NCBI GenBank assembly: GCA_014706295.1 | Contig: JACSVZ010000009.1 | Location: forward strand, 33,850,268 to 33,914,267 | Source: Lycocorax pyrrhopterus obiensis | Lineage: Eukaryota; Chordata; Aves; Passeriformes; Paradisaeidae | Direction: 5' to 3' | Length of the DNA: 64,000 bases | Part shown: one piece after another, positions 1 to 23,999 of the stretch | How the letters are laid out: every line of letters begins with the position of its first letter | Numbering within the stretch: position 1 is the first letter of the stretch | Notes under the pieces: generated by a model | The model's database searches: none | Told to the model about the DNA's origin: nothing | Seen by the model: the letters and a program-made list of their open reading frames with translations, nothing else | Program-made: the position numbers and the translations under genes

Positions 1-3000
1 CACTGAGACAACAATTTCCAATTTGTCAGGAGCTGCGTTTTCTATATACCACCGGCAGGGCTTCATTTGTCATCCGTACTCTAATTAACACAGGGACAGA
101 GCCCTGTGTCTGGGTGTTCCCACGGCAGGGTGGCCGTGCCAGGTGTGCCCTGGGGCGCAGCTGGTGGGGACCACGCAGAGTGGATGCGGCAGGGTCGGAG
201 CTGCCCCTCTGCCTCTCCAGGCAGCTGCTGCCACATGAGGTTATAGCTCCGCTCCTTCCTCAGGCAGCAAAACCTCCCCGTGACGCCGGCCCGGGGGTGG
301 GACGGCAGCAGCCGCCGGGAATGTGGATGGACGGGAAGGTGGCCGGACAGGAAGGTGGCCGGACAGGGAGGTGGCTGGCTGGGAGCACATCCCAGGAGCT
401 CAGCAGCATCACTGCCACATCCCCGAGGGGCGCAGACACTCCACGTAAGTACGGCTGCCTGGGAGCAAGTGCTGCTGGAGCAGATTCCCTCCGAGCGGGA
501 TCCCGCTTTCGGGGGCGTTCGGCGGCACGCGCAATCCCGAGCTGATAAACCCAAGCTCCCACGGCAGACAGGTTACAGCTTAGGGCACGCTCACTTGGTT
601 CGCTGGCTTCACGGGGAGGGTTTAAAGGGTTTTATGGTGCATTTAAAGCAGGGTTCACTCTGCTCTCGCTGGAGCAAAGCAGGGACGGATCAAGTAACCG
701 CAGCATAAACAGCGTCGGCTTTCAAAACTCCTCAATCTGTTTAGGGAGCCACGTTTAAGTTTGGATTGTCACCGAAGGGAACATGCCTGAGTGAACATTA
801 TTACCCAAAGTTTCTATCAGCCTAATTCAGAAAAAAAATCCTTTCCTTCCTTCTCTTTACTCATTTTTAGGGTTAACTGGCCGCAATTCAAACAGCAAAA
901 AACACAGGATGAAATAAATGGGGCAAATTCCAGCAGCCAAAAGTGTAATGAAAGAAATGAGACAAATTCCTTGAACTGCGCCTAACATGAAAATGAATCT
1001 CGGCTGCTCATTAGAGACTGCTGAGCAGGGGATGCTGGCAAATTAAATCATGGGAAGTAGAGGGAGGCATAGAAAAAAGGGTCGATTATCTAAATCTTCT
1101 CTTATAAAATGCAAAATATTTTTTCGAGATTGAAGGTAGTAAAAATAGATTAGTGGCAAACAGCAAAGCCTCCTTATGCACTTAAAATAAAAAGTGAGGA
1201 GTCAGGCATAGCAAAGGAATGGGTAAACAAAGAATACACCAGTGTGTTTTCAGGGTGGGTTAGCAGTGAGTAATTATCATCTGAGGTATATGCAGAAGTT
1301 TTCTTCCTTACTCTCTCTGGAAAAATTCCTGCTTGGATTCCCCAGGTTAATTCAGATGTTTTTGGGGGGTTTGAGTGCTGCTCATCTGGGTCAAGGAGGG
1401 GTTATCAGTCAGAGGCTGACAAATTTTTTAAAGCTCTGCCATCTACTTGTTACCATTGTTGTATCAGAGTGTCTTTCATTAGTGCTCTTTAAAATATTCA
1501 GTTTTGCTGGTTTTTCACTTGAAAACATCCTTGCTGCCTTAGAAGGCGGGGAGCAGGGAGTGTGCCAAAGCCAGTCAGCCTTGGAGGCAATATGGGTGGA
1601 AAATCAACATTGGGACCTGCTCCAGAGGTCTCTGAGACTGCCCCAAGGAGAGCAATTATCAGGCGTTGCTAATTGATTATGAATTCGCAGCCATGGCCAA
1701 TGGCTCTGGCAGCAGCACACGCTGCAGGAGGTGAATTGTCACCAACCTTCACCATGCTCCTTCCTGCAGGAACCTTTGGGATGTGAGGACATGTGGCCCA
1801 TGGGCTGCAAAACCAAAACATGTCACGACTTGGATATTACCTTTGTCACAAGTACTGAAGGAAAATGGGCAAAGACGGGCAGCTGATGTTGTCATTGGAA
1901 AGGGGGCAGGAGAGGGAGCTGGGCAGCTGCTCAGCATGATGGCTGTCCCTAGAAACAGTCCTTAGAAATAGTCCTTCATGCAGCAGAAAGAGAATAGGAT
2001 GATGGTCAGGCAACATGGATATATCAGGAAGAAATTGTTCCAAGCCCATCTTTCTGCTGGTGTACAGGGGAGAAGGAAATAGCACCATTGTGTGTGACAC
2101 TCTCATAAACAAGTGAGGAAGATGTGGCCTTGATGAGACAGATATTGGGTGGGTGGAAAACTGGTTGCACAGTTAGAGAATCTGTCAGAAGTTCACTGCC
2201 AGAAAGGGAGGTAATGGCAAATATGAACCCAAGCCTGTTCCTTGTGTTTCTGTTCATGGTTTGGAGGAGGGACGAGACTGTGTTATTTGATGTGCAGCTG
2301 GGAGGGACTTGAGCACAACAGAGGCCAGCACTACAATTCAAAGGGACAAGAGAAGTAGTCTGGAAACAGCCCAAGGTTCATATTTCAGGGGTCATGCTGG
2401 CGAGTGAAGACAGCGGGTGCAAGGTCTCAGTGGGGCCAGGGGAGCCATCCCAGCTGTGCTGAGAGCCAGGGAAATCAGGGGGTAGGAGGGTTTTGCCCTT
2501 GGCTGCTGCACTTCAGCATCAACAGGGTTTGGCTGGAGACAGTCCAAAGGGAGCTATAAAAATAACGAGATGGGGCTGGGATGTAACCTCTTCAGGAAAG
2601 CCAGAGCAGATGGTAAGAGACACTGAGGAAATGTGGTGCGTCCTTAAACGTGGGGCCCGTGAGGAGGAAGAGGGTTCCTCTTTCTCCTTGCCAATTAGGA
2701 CAAGATGTCTTGAAGTTGAACTGCAGTTTAAGAGAGGATAAAGACATCTTTGTGCACTTTTCAAGGTACAGTCTGACACTTCCCTGGTAACACGCTTTGC
2801 CTTCCCCGGTCCTGATTCCCTGTAAGCCTGGTTTAGCACAGAATCTATTCCAGTAACTCACGTGGCTTTGGTGAATTAACTACTCAACCCATGGGAATTG
2901 TACCATTATCTTCAGAAGAAGTAGAAAAATAAAGTGCATTTATAAGGTTTTTATTGTTTTCACCCCACCATCAGCATTCCCTTTAAGAACATCAAAAGAT

Positions 3001-3270
3001 TAAAAAAACAGACAGAGACATCTGCCAGCGTCTCTGGAGATGAGTATTGCACTTTCTTCTAATCCAGGCCCAGCCTTTGGAGCCTCTCCATGCCTTCACA
3101 AAACAGAGGGTTTTTTCTTGTATTTAAGAACCATCTAAAGACCCTTTTACTGTGTTTTAACAGAGTCCTGTGTCAGCACAGTTAAAAAACGCTGGCACTT
3201 GCTCTGCCCAGGTTAAAGATGATATATTACCCTTTGCTACTTGGACCCCATTTACAGCTTCTGTTGCAAG
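1..3270. other. Upstream intergenic DNA, no gene recognised
   Basis: No exon of a known protein was recognised on either strand. Roughly 80-560 is GC-rich with scattered CpG and opens long overlapping frames on both strands, which base composition alone explains. The rest is ordinary, mostly AT-rich sequence. An isolated AATAAA lies near 2929, but nothing upstream of it looks like a terminal exon. If synteny follows mammals, THSD7B would lie further upstream, but none of its thrombospondin-type repeats is visible here. Confidence 0.6.
335..382. repeat. Short minisatellite, 16-bp unit, about 3 copies
   Basis: The 16-bp unit gaaggtggccggacag is repeated exactly at 335-350 and 351-366. A diverged third copy follows at 367-382. 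It sits inside the GC-rich stretch. Confidence 0.8.
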
Positions 3271-3274
3271 ACTG

Positions 3275-3280
3275 TATAAA
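3275..3280 (+). promoter_or_regulatory. HNMT: Probable TATA box of HNMT
   Basis: TATAAA lies about 155 bp upstream of the HNMT start codon. A transcription start about 30 bp downstream (near 3305) would give a 5' UTR of about 125 nt, all in the first coding exon. The surrounding 300 bp is not a strong CpG island, which fits a tissue-restricted promoter. The start site is inferred. Confidence 0.5.
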
Positions 3281-3430
3281 GCTCCAAGGCAGTGGCAGGG
3301 CTGGCAACAAGGAGCGAAGTCCGGGTGCAGGCTGGATTTTCCCCTCCAGCACTTTTCATTCCTTCTCTAGGCCTGAGAGAAGAGCTGCAGGGAGCAGCCT
3401 GTCCCCTCCTGCACCCTCCCGGCCCCCAGC

Positions 3431-15227
<11,797 letters not shown>

Positions 15228-16135
15228 GTTAACCTCTTCTTCTTGATCCAAGGCAAAAAGTCAGATACAAACTGTTAACAGCTGAAATGGATTTTTTCAT
15301 CTTTTATAAATGGCTTAATTTACTTCAGCACTGATAATAATTTTTGGAGTTTGTTAAGAAATCAGTATTAACATCTGTTGTTATGAGTGAGCTTTAATAC
15401 CTGATTAGCTCTACACTGATCTATGAATGTGTAACTCACTAGGCAGCAAATTGTGCTTTATTGTACAGGTGTTGTGTAATCAGCTACAACTCAGACCATC
15501 CACTCAGGCACTGCAGAAACCCAACCATTTCCTAAGGAATAATCCAGAACTACATGTGGTTCCACCATCTTCATTTAAAAACTCTCTACAGACTAAATAA
15601 GCAAATTGCAATTTCTTGGTGCAGCTGGCGGGAGTGCAGGCTCAGAATGACCAGCCATTGAGTGGATCTTTGATGGGATTTCTTGAGCTTGTGACTTCAA
15701 GATCTCATACCTGCAGCTGCTGTGAAAGTGGCCTCACACCTGTGTGTTCACTGGTTGCCTGCTCCTGCCTCTGCAGGCATCTCCATTTAATGGCACTGCT
15801 CCCCCTTTCCTGCATTTATACTTTGTGATGATGTATCTGCTGAGCACTTTGTGTGCCAGGTCCGTAGTGGCTCTACAAGAGGGAAGCAAGGGAGCATGGT
15901 TGAGGCACAGGGTTGGTAACAAGCGCCCTGGAGAGGTGGATTTCGGTGGTGAGCCCTGATGCCGAGTTTTTGCTAGGAATCAGCTGCTGCAGTCACACAG
16001 AGCTTTTTTCGTATTTTTAATTAACCACACAGAGCTTCTGGTCCCAGTCTTCCCCTGGCCTGGCAGCCAGGGCCATAAGTGGCCTGTGAGCTTTGTAACA
16101 AGTGAAATGTAAAAATAAACTCTGATACCAAAAGG
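15228..16135 (+). other. HNMT: HNMT 3' UTR
   Basis: This runs from the stop codon to about 16-20 nt after the first canonical AATAAA. No earlier AATAAA was found after the stop. No repeat was recognised within it. The cleavage point is inferred from signal spacing. Confidence 0.6.
16114..16119 (+). terminator. HNMT: HNMT poly(A) signal
   Basis: A canonical AATAAA about 0.9 kb after the stop codon. It is followed by a G/U-rich then strongly U-rich stretch (to about 16164), as expected for the downstream processing element. Confidence 0.65.
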
Positions 16136-16783
16136 TCTGGTTCCAGTAGCTTTTTTTTTTTTTCATTTTCAATGGCATTGTGTGAGATAAATCTATTCAC
16201 TGTACAGGGTATTCAGCAAGAAGGAGTTTCACCTCCTCAGTCCCTTCTCCATGTGAGGCTGTTGTGGCTGATGCATTTGTTTTGCTAAATGATTTTATAG
16301 TTTTCAGAACTGTTTTCTCTCTACAAGGCACAATACATAGCGGGATACAATAAGTCGCTTGAATGGATTTAATAGCCTGAATACTCAATTTATCCCCTGA
16401 GACAGGTGTGATTTCTGCCATTGAAATAATTTGATTCGGTGTTGAAATGGTTTACTTTAGGTAATACTTTAGCTGCAAGGAATTACGTTTTATTTTTGCA
16501 CACACATTTCTGATACAATATAGATTATTAATGATTTGAAGTGATTTCTAGAGATCATATTGGGCGTAATAGCTGCTTATGTTTATTTTAGGGCAAGTTA
16601 TTTGAAACACAAACTCCTCCTGGTGCTCAAATATTTATTCTGGTGGATTTTACAATGTTTCCATGATAATCCTCTGTTGAACAGAACAAGATCTATTACC
16701 ACTTTACACAGTTCTGTGCACAGGCTCCTGCACTGGAAGAACTCAGTACATCTGTGAGCTGCTGTGGTCACATGTCAGAGCAG

Positions 16784-16799
16784 GAAAGAAAGAAAGAAA
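16784..16799. repeat. (GAAA)4 microsatellite
   Basis: Four perfect GAAA units. Confidence 0.9.
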
Positions 16800-17671
16800 A
16801 TCTCTGATTACAGCAGATTGCTGCATGCATTTCTAATGGAAAACAAATTAAAGTTACAATTATTTTCGTGGCTCTTTTGGGCTGTCAGTGACCTTTTCTA
16901 AATGGTGCTTGCAAAGCAGGTGACCGCTGAATATTGCCACATCAACCCTGTCAGGGGTGAGGTATCTCAGGGAGCCATGGAAATGCCAGAACAAAACCAA
17001 AAAACCACTAATCCAGCAACAAAACCCAGCAATAAGATGCACTTGCAGATCCTGCTGTTTTATTGTTTATCAGACTTGAAAAAAACCCCAACAAAATGAG
17101 AAAAAGGGGTTTTCGGGGTTTTGGAGCAGGCTTGTTCTGAAAGTGTGGGAGAGAGCTGTAAAGATGAGAAACAGCAGAGCTGATCTGGAGAGAACAAAGG
17201 AGGATTTGACCACACACACACAAAAAAAGATATTCAGTGTGAGTGCACGAGAGAGCTTCTTCCCCTGTTTTGCTTCTGAGGAGAACTTCATTAAAAACTG
17301 GGGGGAAAAAATATAGTAAACTCCACTCTGTATCTTGCAACATCTTGAGTTAAGGGGCTGGGGGAAAACTGAAGCAGCAGAGCACCCTTAAGGGATAAAT
17401 TATTTTAATTTTAAATTTGTAACACACTCACACATTTTCAAGAAGCAAGTACTTTAAGTATTATTTAGCAGGAAATGAATGTGGGGAAGCACAATTTTAT
17501 GCTCATTTTGCCATAAAAACTGAAGGACATTTTGTAAATCTCTCAAACATCTTCCTAATAGAGTGGAGAACTACATTTTCATGCGAGAATCACCCTTAAT
17601 TGCACAGTGAGACGCTGCTATTCCGCAGCAGGGTTGGGAAGTACAGTTTGTCCATGGACTGGGATTTGCAC

Positions 17672-17790
17672 AGCAGCCTGTGCCAGGGCCTTATCACTCT
17701 TAGGAATTTTTTGCTAATCTCTAACCTAAACCTGCCCTCTGTCAGTTTGAAGCCGTTCTGTTTGTCCTACCACTAAAATCCTTGTAAAAA
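17672..17790 (-). mobile_element. Diverged CR1 LINE fragment
   Basis: The + strand reads as the reverse complement of the CR1 3' region: the 'cctgtgccagggcct' part, then 'ctaatctctaacctaaacctg', then the 'cttgtaaaaag' part. It is truncated at both ends and well diverged, so it is an older insertion than the copy at 30321. Confidence 0.65.
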
Positions 17791-18187
17791 GGTCAAACTC
17801 CAATCCCATGTTTTCCTGGATTGCACCCCTAAAAAATTAACTCGTAGGCTTTATACAGAGGTTCATTGAGACCAGTGGTATTAAACCAGCATAATACTAA
17901 ATGAATCAAGCTGGGCTTTAGGATACCTGTATTTAAAATATACCAGAAGTGAATCTGAAAGCTCTTCATGCATGGGTGACTCTTTCTGGCTAAATACACG
18001 TTTTAGATGTGAAATATGACTCTGGGTAAATGAAATCCTTAATATCGCATCTCCATGTTTTTCTCAAAGATGGCTCTGAGCAGTGCTTGTTTTTAAATTG
18101 GGAGACATTTTCTTTATTCTTTTCATTTCATGAGCACGTAAACCTGGAATATGGAGATTCTAATGCAGGTACAGGAGAAAAAAGCTG

Positions 18188-18225
18188 GAAGGAAGGAGGG
18201 AGGGAGGAGGAGGAAGAGGAGAGAG
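18188..18225. repeat. Purine-rich GGA/GGAA tract
   Basis: About 38 bp of G and A only on the + strand, with GGAA, GGGA and GGA motifs. Confidence 0.8.
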
Positions 18226-21200
18226 TCTTTTGAAACAACAGGCAAACACCTGGGCCTGTGTCCCTCTGATAAGTAAGCGTGAGCTTGTGGCTCTGATGCT
18301 GTGTCAGGTGATTATTTCCCTAAGGAATTCCGTGGGAGGTTTGCTGTGCAGGGAGGGGAATAGCCCCGTGTCCATGAGTGAGGCACAGCTTTGGAATGAA
18401 GGCTGGGGGGGAGGAAATGGGGGAGGAAAAAAAGGCTGACCCCCTCCAAAGAACCCAGACTTCATGCATGTTTCCCTCCACATCAAACACGTCTGCCCGA
18501 GCAGCTTCAGGGCTGTTACTTTAAATCATACGTAGAAAAATATTCTCCCTGCTCCGTTAATTACCACAGCAAATTGAACAAATGCACTCACAGCTCGGCT
18601 GCTGTCACCATTCCTGCATTGGGGTAATTCATGCTTGCAGCCCATGATAGGATTTTTAATGTCGTTACACAGTAGGGCAAAGTCTTCATTTTTAATAAAA
18701 ATACAAATGCTAAAATGAAACGGGTTAATATCTAATTTTACATCTTCATTTACATGATGTGCAAAATTATCTTAAATATTTGTTATGGATGGAGTGGCTT
18801 TCCACCAATTTAGGCTTTTTTTTTTTTTTTCCATACTGGAGAATGTTAACAGAAATTGTAGCATAAATCATTGCCTTGTAGAGTACCAGAAGGCGCATAT
18901 AAAAACCCATATCTTTACTGCACATATTTCCCATTAACCATAATCTATTAGTAATTGAAGTTCATTACAAATTCTTGTAGACTTTATTGCTATCATGCTG
19001 CATGACATAGTGAACCTGGCTTGCATAACAAGAAGTCCTTGCTGGGAAATATCCTATTAACAATGACAGTGCATTTGTCACTGTGATAATAAATCCAAAG
19101 CTGCCTGTAGATTATAAATTATCGCGGCGCCATTTCCACTGTTGTAGTTTAAAAGTTTTGTCAGCGCTTCCATTTTACCCCTGCTTTACGGGCAGTTATA
19201 ACTTGACCATAAAAATCTGCAGCGAGCTGGATCCCATCTTACAAGGTCTCACTCTCAGAGAGGGTTTCTTCCCCCAGTGAGATTCATATTTCATCCATAT
19301 GAAAACCTTCGAGGCAGAAGCTGTGTTTGTGACAGATTTTAGGTTCTGCATTTGCACAGATTTTAATTGGAAAGCCCAGGCCATTTGACAAGTAATTTGT
19401 CCATGGTGTTTCTAAAGATGGAGGCAAAATTAAAAAATTCAGCAAGACAAAAAGATGGGAGCTGGGCTGAGCTGAGTGTTCGCTGGTTTAGCACCTGAAA
19501 GAGCTTCTGTCCTTATCTCCAGGTGCCAGAGACTTCGGGGAGCCACTGGGTAAACACTGCTTCTCTTCAAAGGAGAAACTGGAGAGAAATGATGCTCCCC
19601 ATAGGCCTCACAAAGGTGTTTTGAGGATTAATTACAAACGCTGAAATTCAGGCGTGCACTCAAGTCATCCCTCATCATGTCTGTGCAATTCCTTCAGCTC
19701 TATATAGGTTTTAAGTGTTATTAAAAGAAAATTGCTATAGAGTTGAACTTTAAGTGTTAATTATGACTCGAGATATAAATGACATCAGGTCAAATCTTTC
19801 ACAATTTAACTCCCTAATTGACTTCAGCTCTCTGCACCAAGGGATATCTCTCTAGCTGAATGCATCTGTCTATCACATTTCTCAAGTGCCTACAGCAATG
19901 CATCCAATTAGCTGGACGTAACCATTATGCCTCAACAGCTCCTAAACAGTGCAGCTTGAAGCCTTCGTCTCCCTGAAATCACCAAGAAAATTCTGCCTCT
20001 CACCAGGCCAGGTTTTCACATCATCCTGCAATACAAGCTCTCTTTTTGAGTCCTGTTTCCAGGTGTGGATAACAGATTCTGAAGTAAATATAATAATTGT
20101 CTTTTCACATCAGTAATGTCCTTCATCTCACAATGCCCCAAATTTCTTTAAAAACTTGATATGCAAAACCACTTTGCTGCACCTCAGTGGTGAGTGTTCT
20201 CCTGGGTGAAATTCAGCAGCTGTCGGACCGTCCATGGCACCGTTTCCCAGCGATTCATGGCAGGATGACGAGGAGGAAGAAGTTTGCAGTCGAATGTCGA
20301 GGAGCAGAAAGAAATTTCCTGGGCTGGTACTGAGCAGGGGCACGGGCACTGACATATCCCCAGCCAAAATTGCAATCAGCTCCCCCTGTTCCTTGGCAGG
20401 AGAGCAGTGGGACGTGGGGCTGGGACATGGGGTTGGCTCAGGGTGAAGCCCTGGCACGTCCAACAGCCCACACTGGTGGTGGGACCAAGGGTGTCTACCA
20501 TGAACGAGCTTGGCAGCAGCTTTGTGTGGTAGTGTCCTGGTGCTGCCCAGCAGAGTTCATGTGGAAGGCAGGGGTGGATCTGATGGGTGTAAGGGGAAAG
20601 AAGTGGTGTCCCCTTTTTTTTTTGCTTTAATGGGAGGAAAATTGCTCTTTGCACTGGCAGATGGATGTGGACGGTACCCAACAGAGACATGTGAGTGCGT
20701 GGTACTGGTGTGAATCAGGATGGTGCTTTGTTCAAGAGTGGTGAACTGCTCTAAAAAAGGACCAGAAAAAAATTGTTGCAATGCACTGCAGACTTCTTAC
20801 CCAGTTTTGTGCATTTTATCTATATTTTCTGGGCAAAGAATGCAAAACCTCAATGAACACAGGATAAATAAACTAAAGACTCTTTGAAATCTCTAAACCT
20901 AAACCATGTCTTCCTTTCCCACTTTGAAATCCCTCAGTCTAAAACATATCACGATTTTCTATTCAAAGAGAATATAAGGACCTAATATCTTTGTGACTCT
21001 TAATGCTATAAATGCATTTTGATACTTTTATAACCATGATTTTACAGAGGTCACAGTGAGGTATCATTTATTTTGGTGAGGTTAAGTAGGCTATTTGCCA
21101 GCAGATATAATCTCTTTGTTTTCTTAAAAGAAAATGAAATGACAGTATTTGGAGGCTGCTTCAAGGATCCCGTGTGTTACAATGGATCCTGGCGGAGATG

Positions 21201-23999
21201 AATTAGTGGCCAGCGTATAGGTGATCTTGCCAAAAATGAATAGCAATGCAATTTATCATACTCTTCTGTAATTTATCTCACGACCATGTATTAGATCAGA
21301 TAAAGACAGAAAGACATGTGAATTGGATGGACTGGACTAATACTGAAAACTTACACCTGCTTTTATTGAGGCTGACAGGAAGATTTCTGTTGCCTGCATT
21401 GCAATCAGGATTTGACTTCACATTTTTAATTTGCTTTGAAGTATGATCTTGTCCAGCAACGAGAAAAAAGCTAACTCAACATTAAAGTTTGTTGATTGTG
21501 TCTGCTGTTTCTTATTCAATACAAATTTGCTCCATCATATATTTCACATTCAATCAATTAAAAAGTGTAAATCTAAACAAAAAACCCTCGACACTCAGAA
21601 GCTTATAAAGAAGAGTAATAAGCAGCTGTGAAACTGCTGCAAACACTCATTACATGCTACACCGTTTTCAAGGTAACAAACCAATAGTTTATTTTGTCCC
21701 TTTCCAACAAAATCCATACTTCAAAATCCACTTTTCTTACCAAATCAGTCTGTCTGTAAGACAAACAGGCTGTGGCTGGGAGTGTTTACCTACAACAGCA
21801 GAAAGATGTGCTACACTGCCTTCAAATTCAGGAATATCACCAGCTACCTTCTTTAGGCTCGTTGTGAGCCGGTGATTGATATCTGTTCTTTTGCATTGCT
21901 TTCCTCTCATATCTCTTTGTCCTGCTGCTATAATCGATCACAGATTTTTCCATCAGGCTTCATGTCAGATTAGGATAGTGAACATGACTGGCTTGGAACA
22001 AACTGCTTCAAAGTGCACTGAGGCAAGCCTGGGACTCGAACTGCTCTAAAAACCATTGTTTTGGGCCCATCCATGAAGACAGTGCAACAGCAGACAGTCA
22101 GAAATGTGCTTTTCTGGCAAGGGTTTGGGATGGCTCCTCTCTGTGGAACCTCTCGACGTGTTGTGATCACATTGCCACTGTGGGCTGGTTTTTAAGCGAG
22201 GGGCAATGCCCAGCTCATCGTTTTCCTGATTCAGGCAGAAATTTCTGCTTAGGAGTCCATGGATGTGTCAGGCAGGACCTGCACACGTATTCTGCCTGAG
22301 GCTGGAGGTGCAAAGTCACATGCAGCTTTTGTGTTTAGTGCTTTATGTGTGCCATCAGGAACTGCAAGGAGTGAAAGCCCAACAACTTTCCTTGAATAGA
22401 AATAGATTTTAAAGATTCACTGTGACCAGTCTTCCCAGGAGAACTAAAATATCAGTCCCTTACTTAAACAGTTCTTTGAGGGATTACTGCTTGTTTTTAT
22501 AGTGCCTAGCACAATGGAGTCTTCATCTTGGTGGGTATTTTAGGTGCACCTGTTGTATAAATAGTAAATTATTTTTTTCATGTGAAGAACAGAGCATTTA
22601 GAGAAGAGGGCTGTAAGGGTTTGATCCAAATTTGGATCAGTGATCACAGATGAGTTTGCTGACAGCAATTGCCCCATGGATGCTGTTGCTCAGATCTATA
22701 TATCCTAAAAGAGGAGTTGACCCATGGCAGCTGGCTGACTTCCGGGACTTCTCCTGGAAGAGGAACAGATGTTAAACTTTTACCTGGGTTCAAGAGAAGA
22801 CAAGAATGTCGTGGATGAGAAGTGTTTTGAGGAGGATCACCCAGTGTCCCATGCAGGACATCCCTGAGCTGAAATAGGTGCAAAAATACAGAGGCAAATT
22901 ATCCCATGTGCTTGCCCTGTACAGATAAGATGCACAGGATAGTCACTGCTGGGTCCATATCCGTGACCACAGCTGGAGAAATACTAAATAAATAATCATG
23001 ACAGCCCAACTATTTAGAGCTTGTAACCCAAGCTGAAACAACCATCACTGGAGGTACTGCACGAGACATTGTGACACAGAGGTGTTGTTACCCATTTGAC
23101 ACACTAAACCCCTTCAGGAATTTAATTCTTTTTTCTTGGCAATGACTGACATCTAAGGCCAGGACCAGCATTAGGCCAGTGAAAGCAGTGTTTGCACAGC
23201 CCACAGGAACATCCTGCATTTAATCCCAGGGAAGACACAGGCAGTGGTGCATTAGTGTAATGCTCTGAAACAAATTCTGAGTAAAAGGCTTTTTGCTCTA
23301 CGTGTGTAAAAAACAGGCGCTCCTGGATTTTGCCATGTCAGAGCAGATGCTAAGAGCACCTGAAATTACAGCTTTCTGGAAAACAAAGCCTAAGAAATCT
23401 TGAGAGTCAGCGAACACAGAACATTTCCATCAGAAGCTATTACTGGGACTGGGATCTTTCCAGAGATACGTGAGGTGAACTGCTGCTCAGATGGATGTAC
23501 TGCCAGGGCAGGGGGCAAACCGTGAGATAAATACTCAGGTACCCATGGGCTGCTGTAACGCTGCACCAGGTAATGGTCTGGGTGGGTAAAAAAACAGGAT
23601 TGGAAAAAACTACAACTAAAATATTGTACTCTGCCAAAGACAGGGTTTTCAGCACAGACTTTGAGGTATTTCTGTGTCCTACAGGTCCTGGCCACTCTTC
23701 TTCTTGCCTTGCAGAGGTTCTGAGGCTGTGCCTGAAGACAGCACTTGCCCTAAGGAAGAAACTGGGGTGTGCTGGAAGGCAAAGGATGATGGCCAAAGAA
23801 ATCTGGAGTTTCTTACCTTGCAGGTGAACCTCAGGCCAAGCGGCTGAGCAGCTGATTAGAACTCTGGGGTAGCAAACCCACACAGCAGGAAAGGTTAACC
23901 CGGATTACTGAGGGAAACCTCATTCTGGGATGATTTATGGAGAGGGTACAAGTGCCCTGTATCCAAGCAAGGGCCACAGATGCCATGGTTTAGTGTTCA

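Larger units (their letters stand above)
16140..23990. other. Intergenic DNA, no coding gene found
   Basis: No protein-coding exon was recognised on either strand. Contents: a (GAAA)4 run at 16784-16799, a short (CA)n near 17212-17222, a diverged CR1 fragment at 17672-17790, a purine tract at about 18188-18225, a G-rich stretch at about 18400-18437, a poly-T run near 18817-18830, and AT-rich blocks at 16430-16610 and 18490-19260 that could be conserved elements. Confidence 0.65.

Noticed and set aside
88..109. 8-bp perfect inverted repeat (ACACAGGG/CCCTGTGT)
   Set aside because: A single short hairpin, not followed by a T run and with no gene next to it. It is expected by chance in 64 kb.
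81..708. Long overlapping open frames on both strands in the GC-rich left end
   Set aside because: Frames are open on both strands at once because stop codons are rare in GC-rich sequence. The peptides are rich in Pro/Gly/Arg/Ser with no domain, and no good splice context was seen.
2929..2934. AATAAA upstream of HNMT as a possible 3' end of a preceding gene
   Set aside because: No terminal exon or reading frame of a known neighbour precedes it, and the hexamer is frequent by chance in AT-rich DNA.
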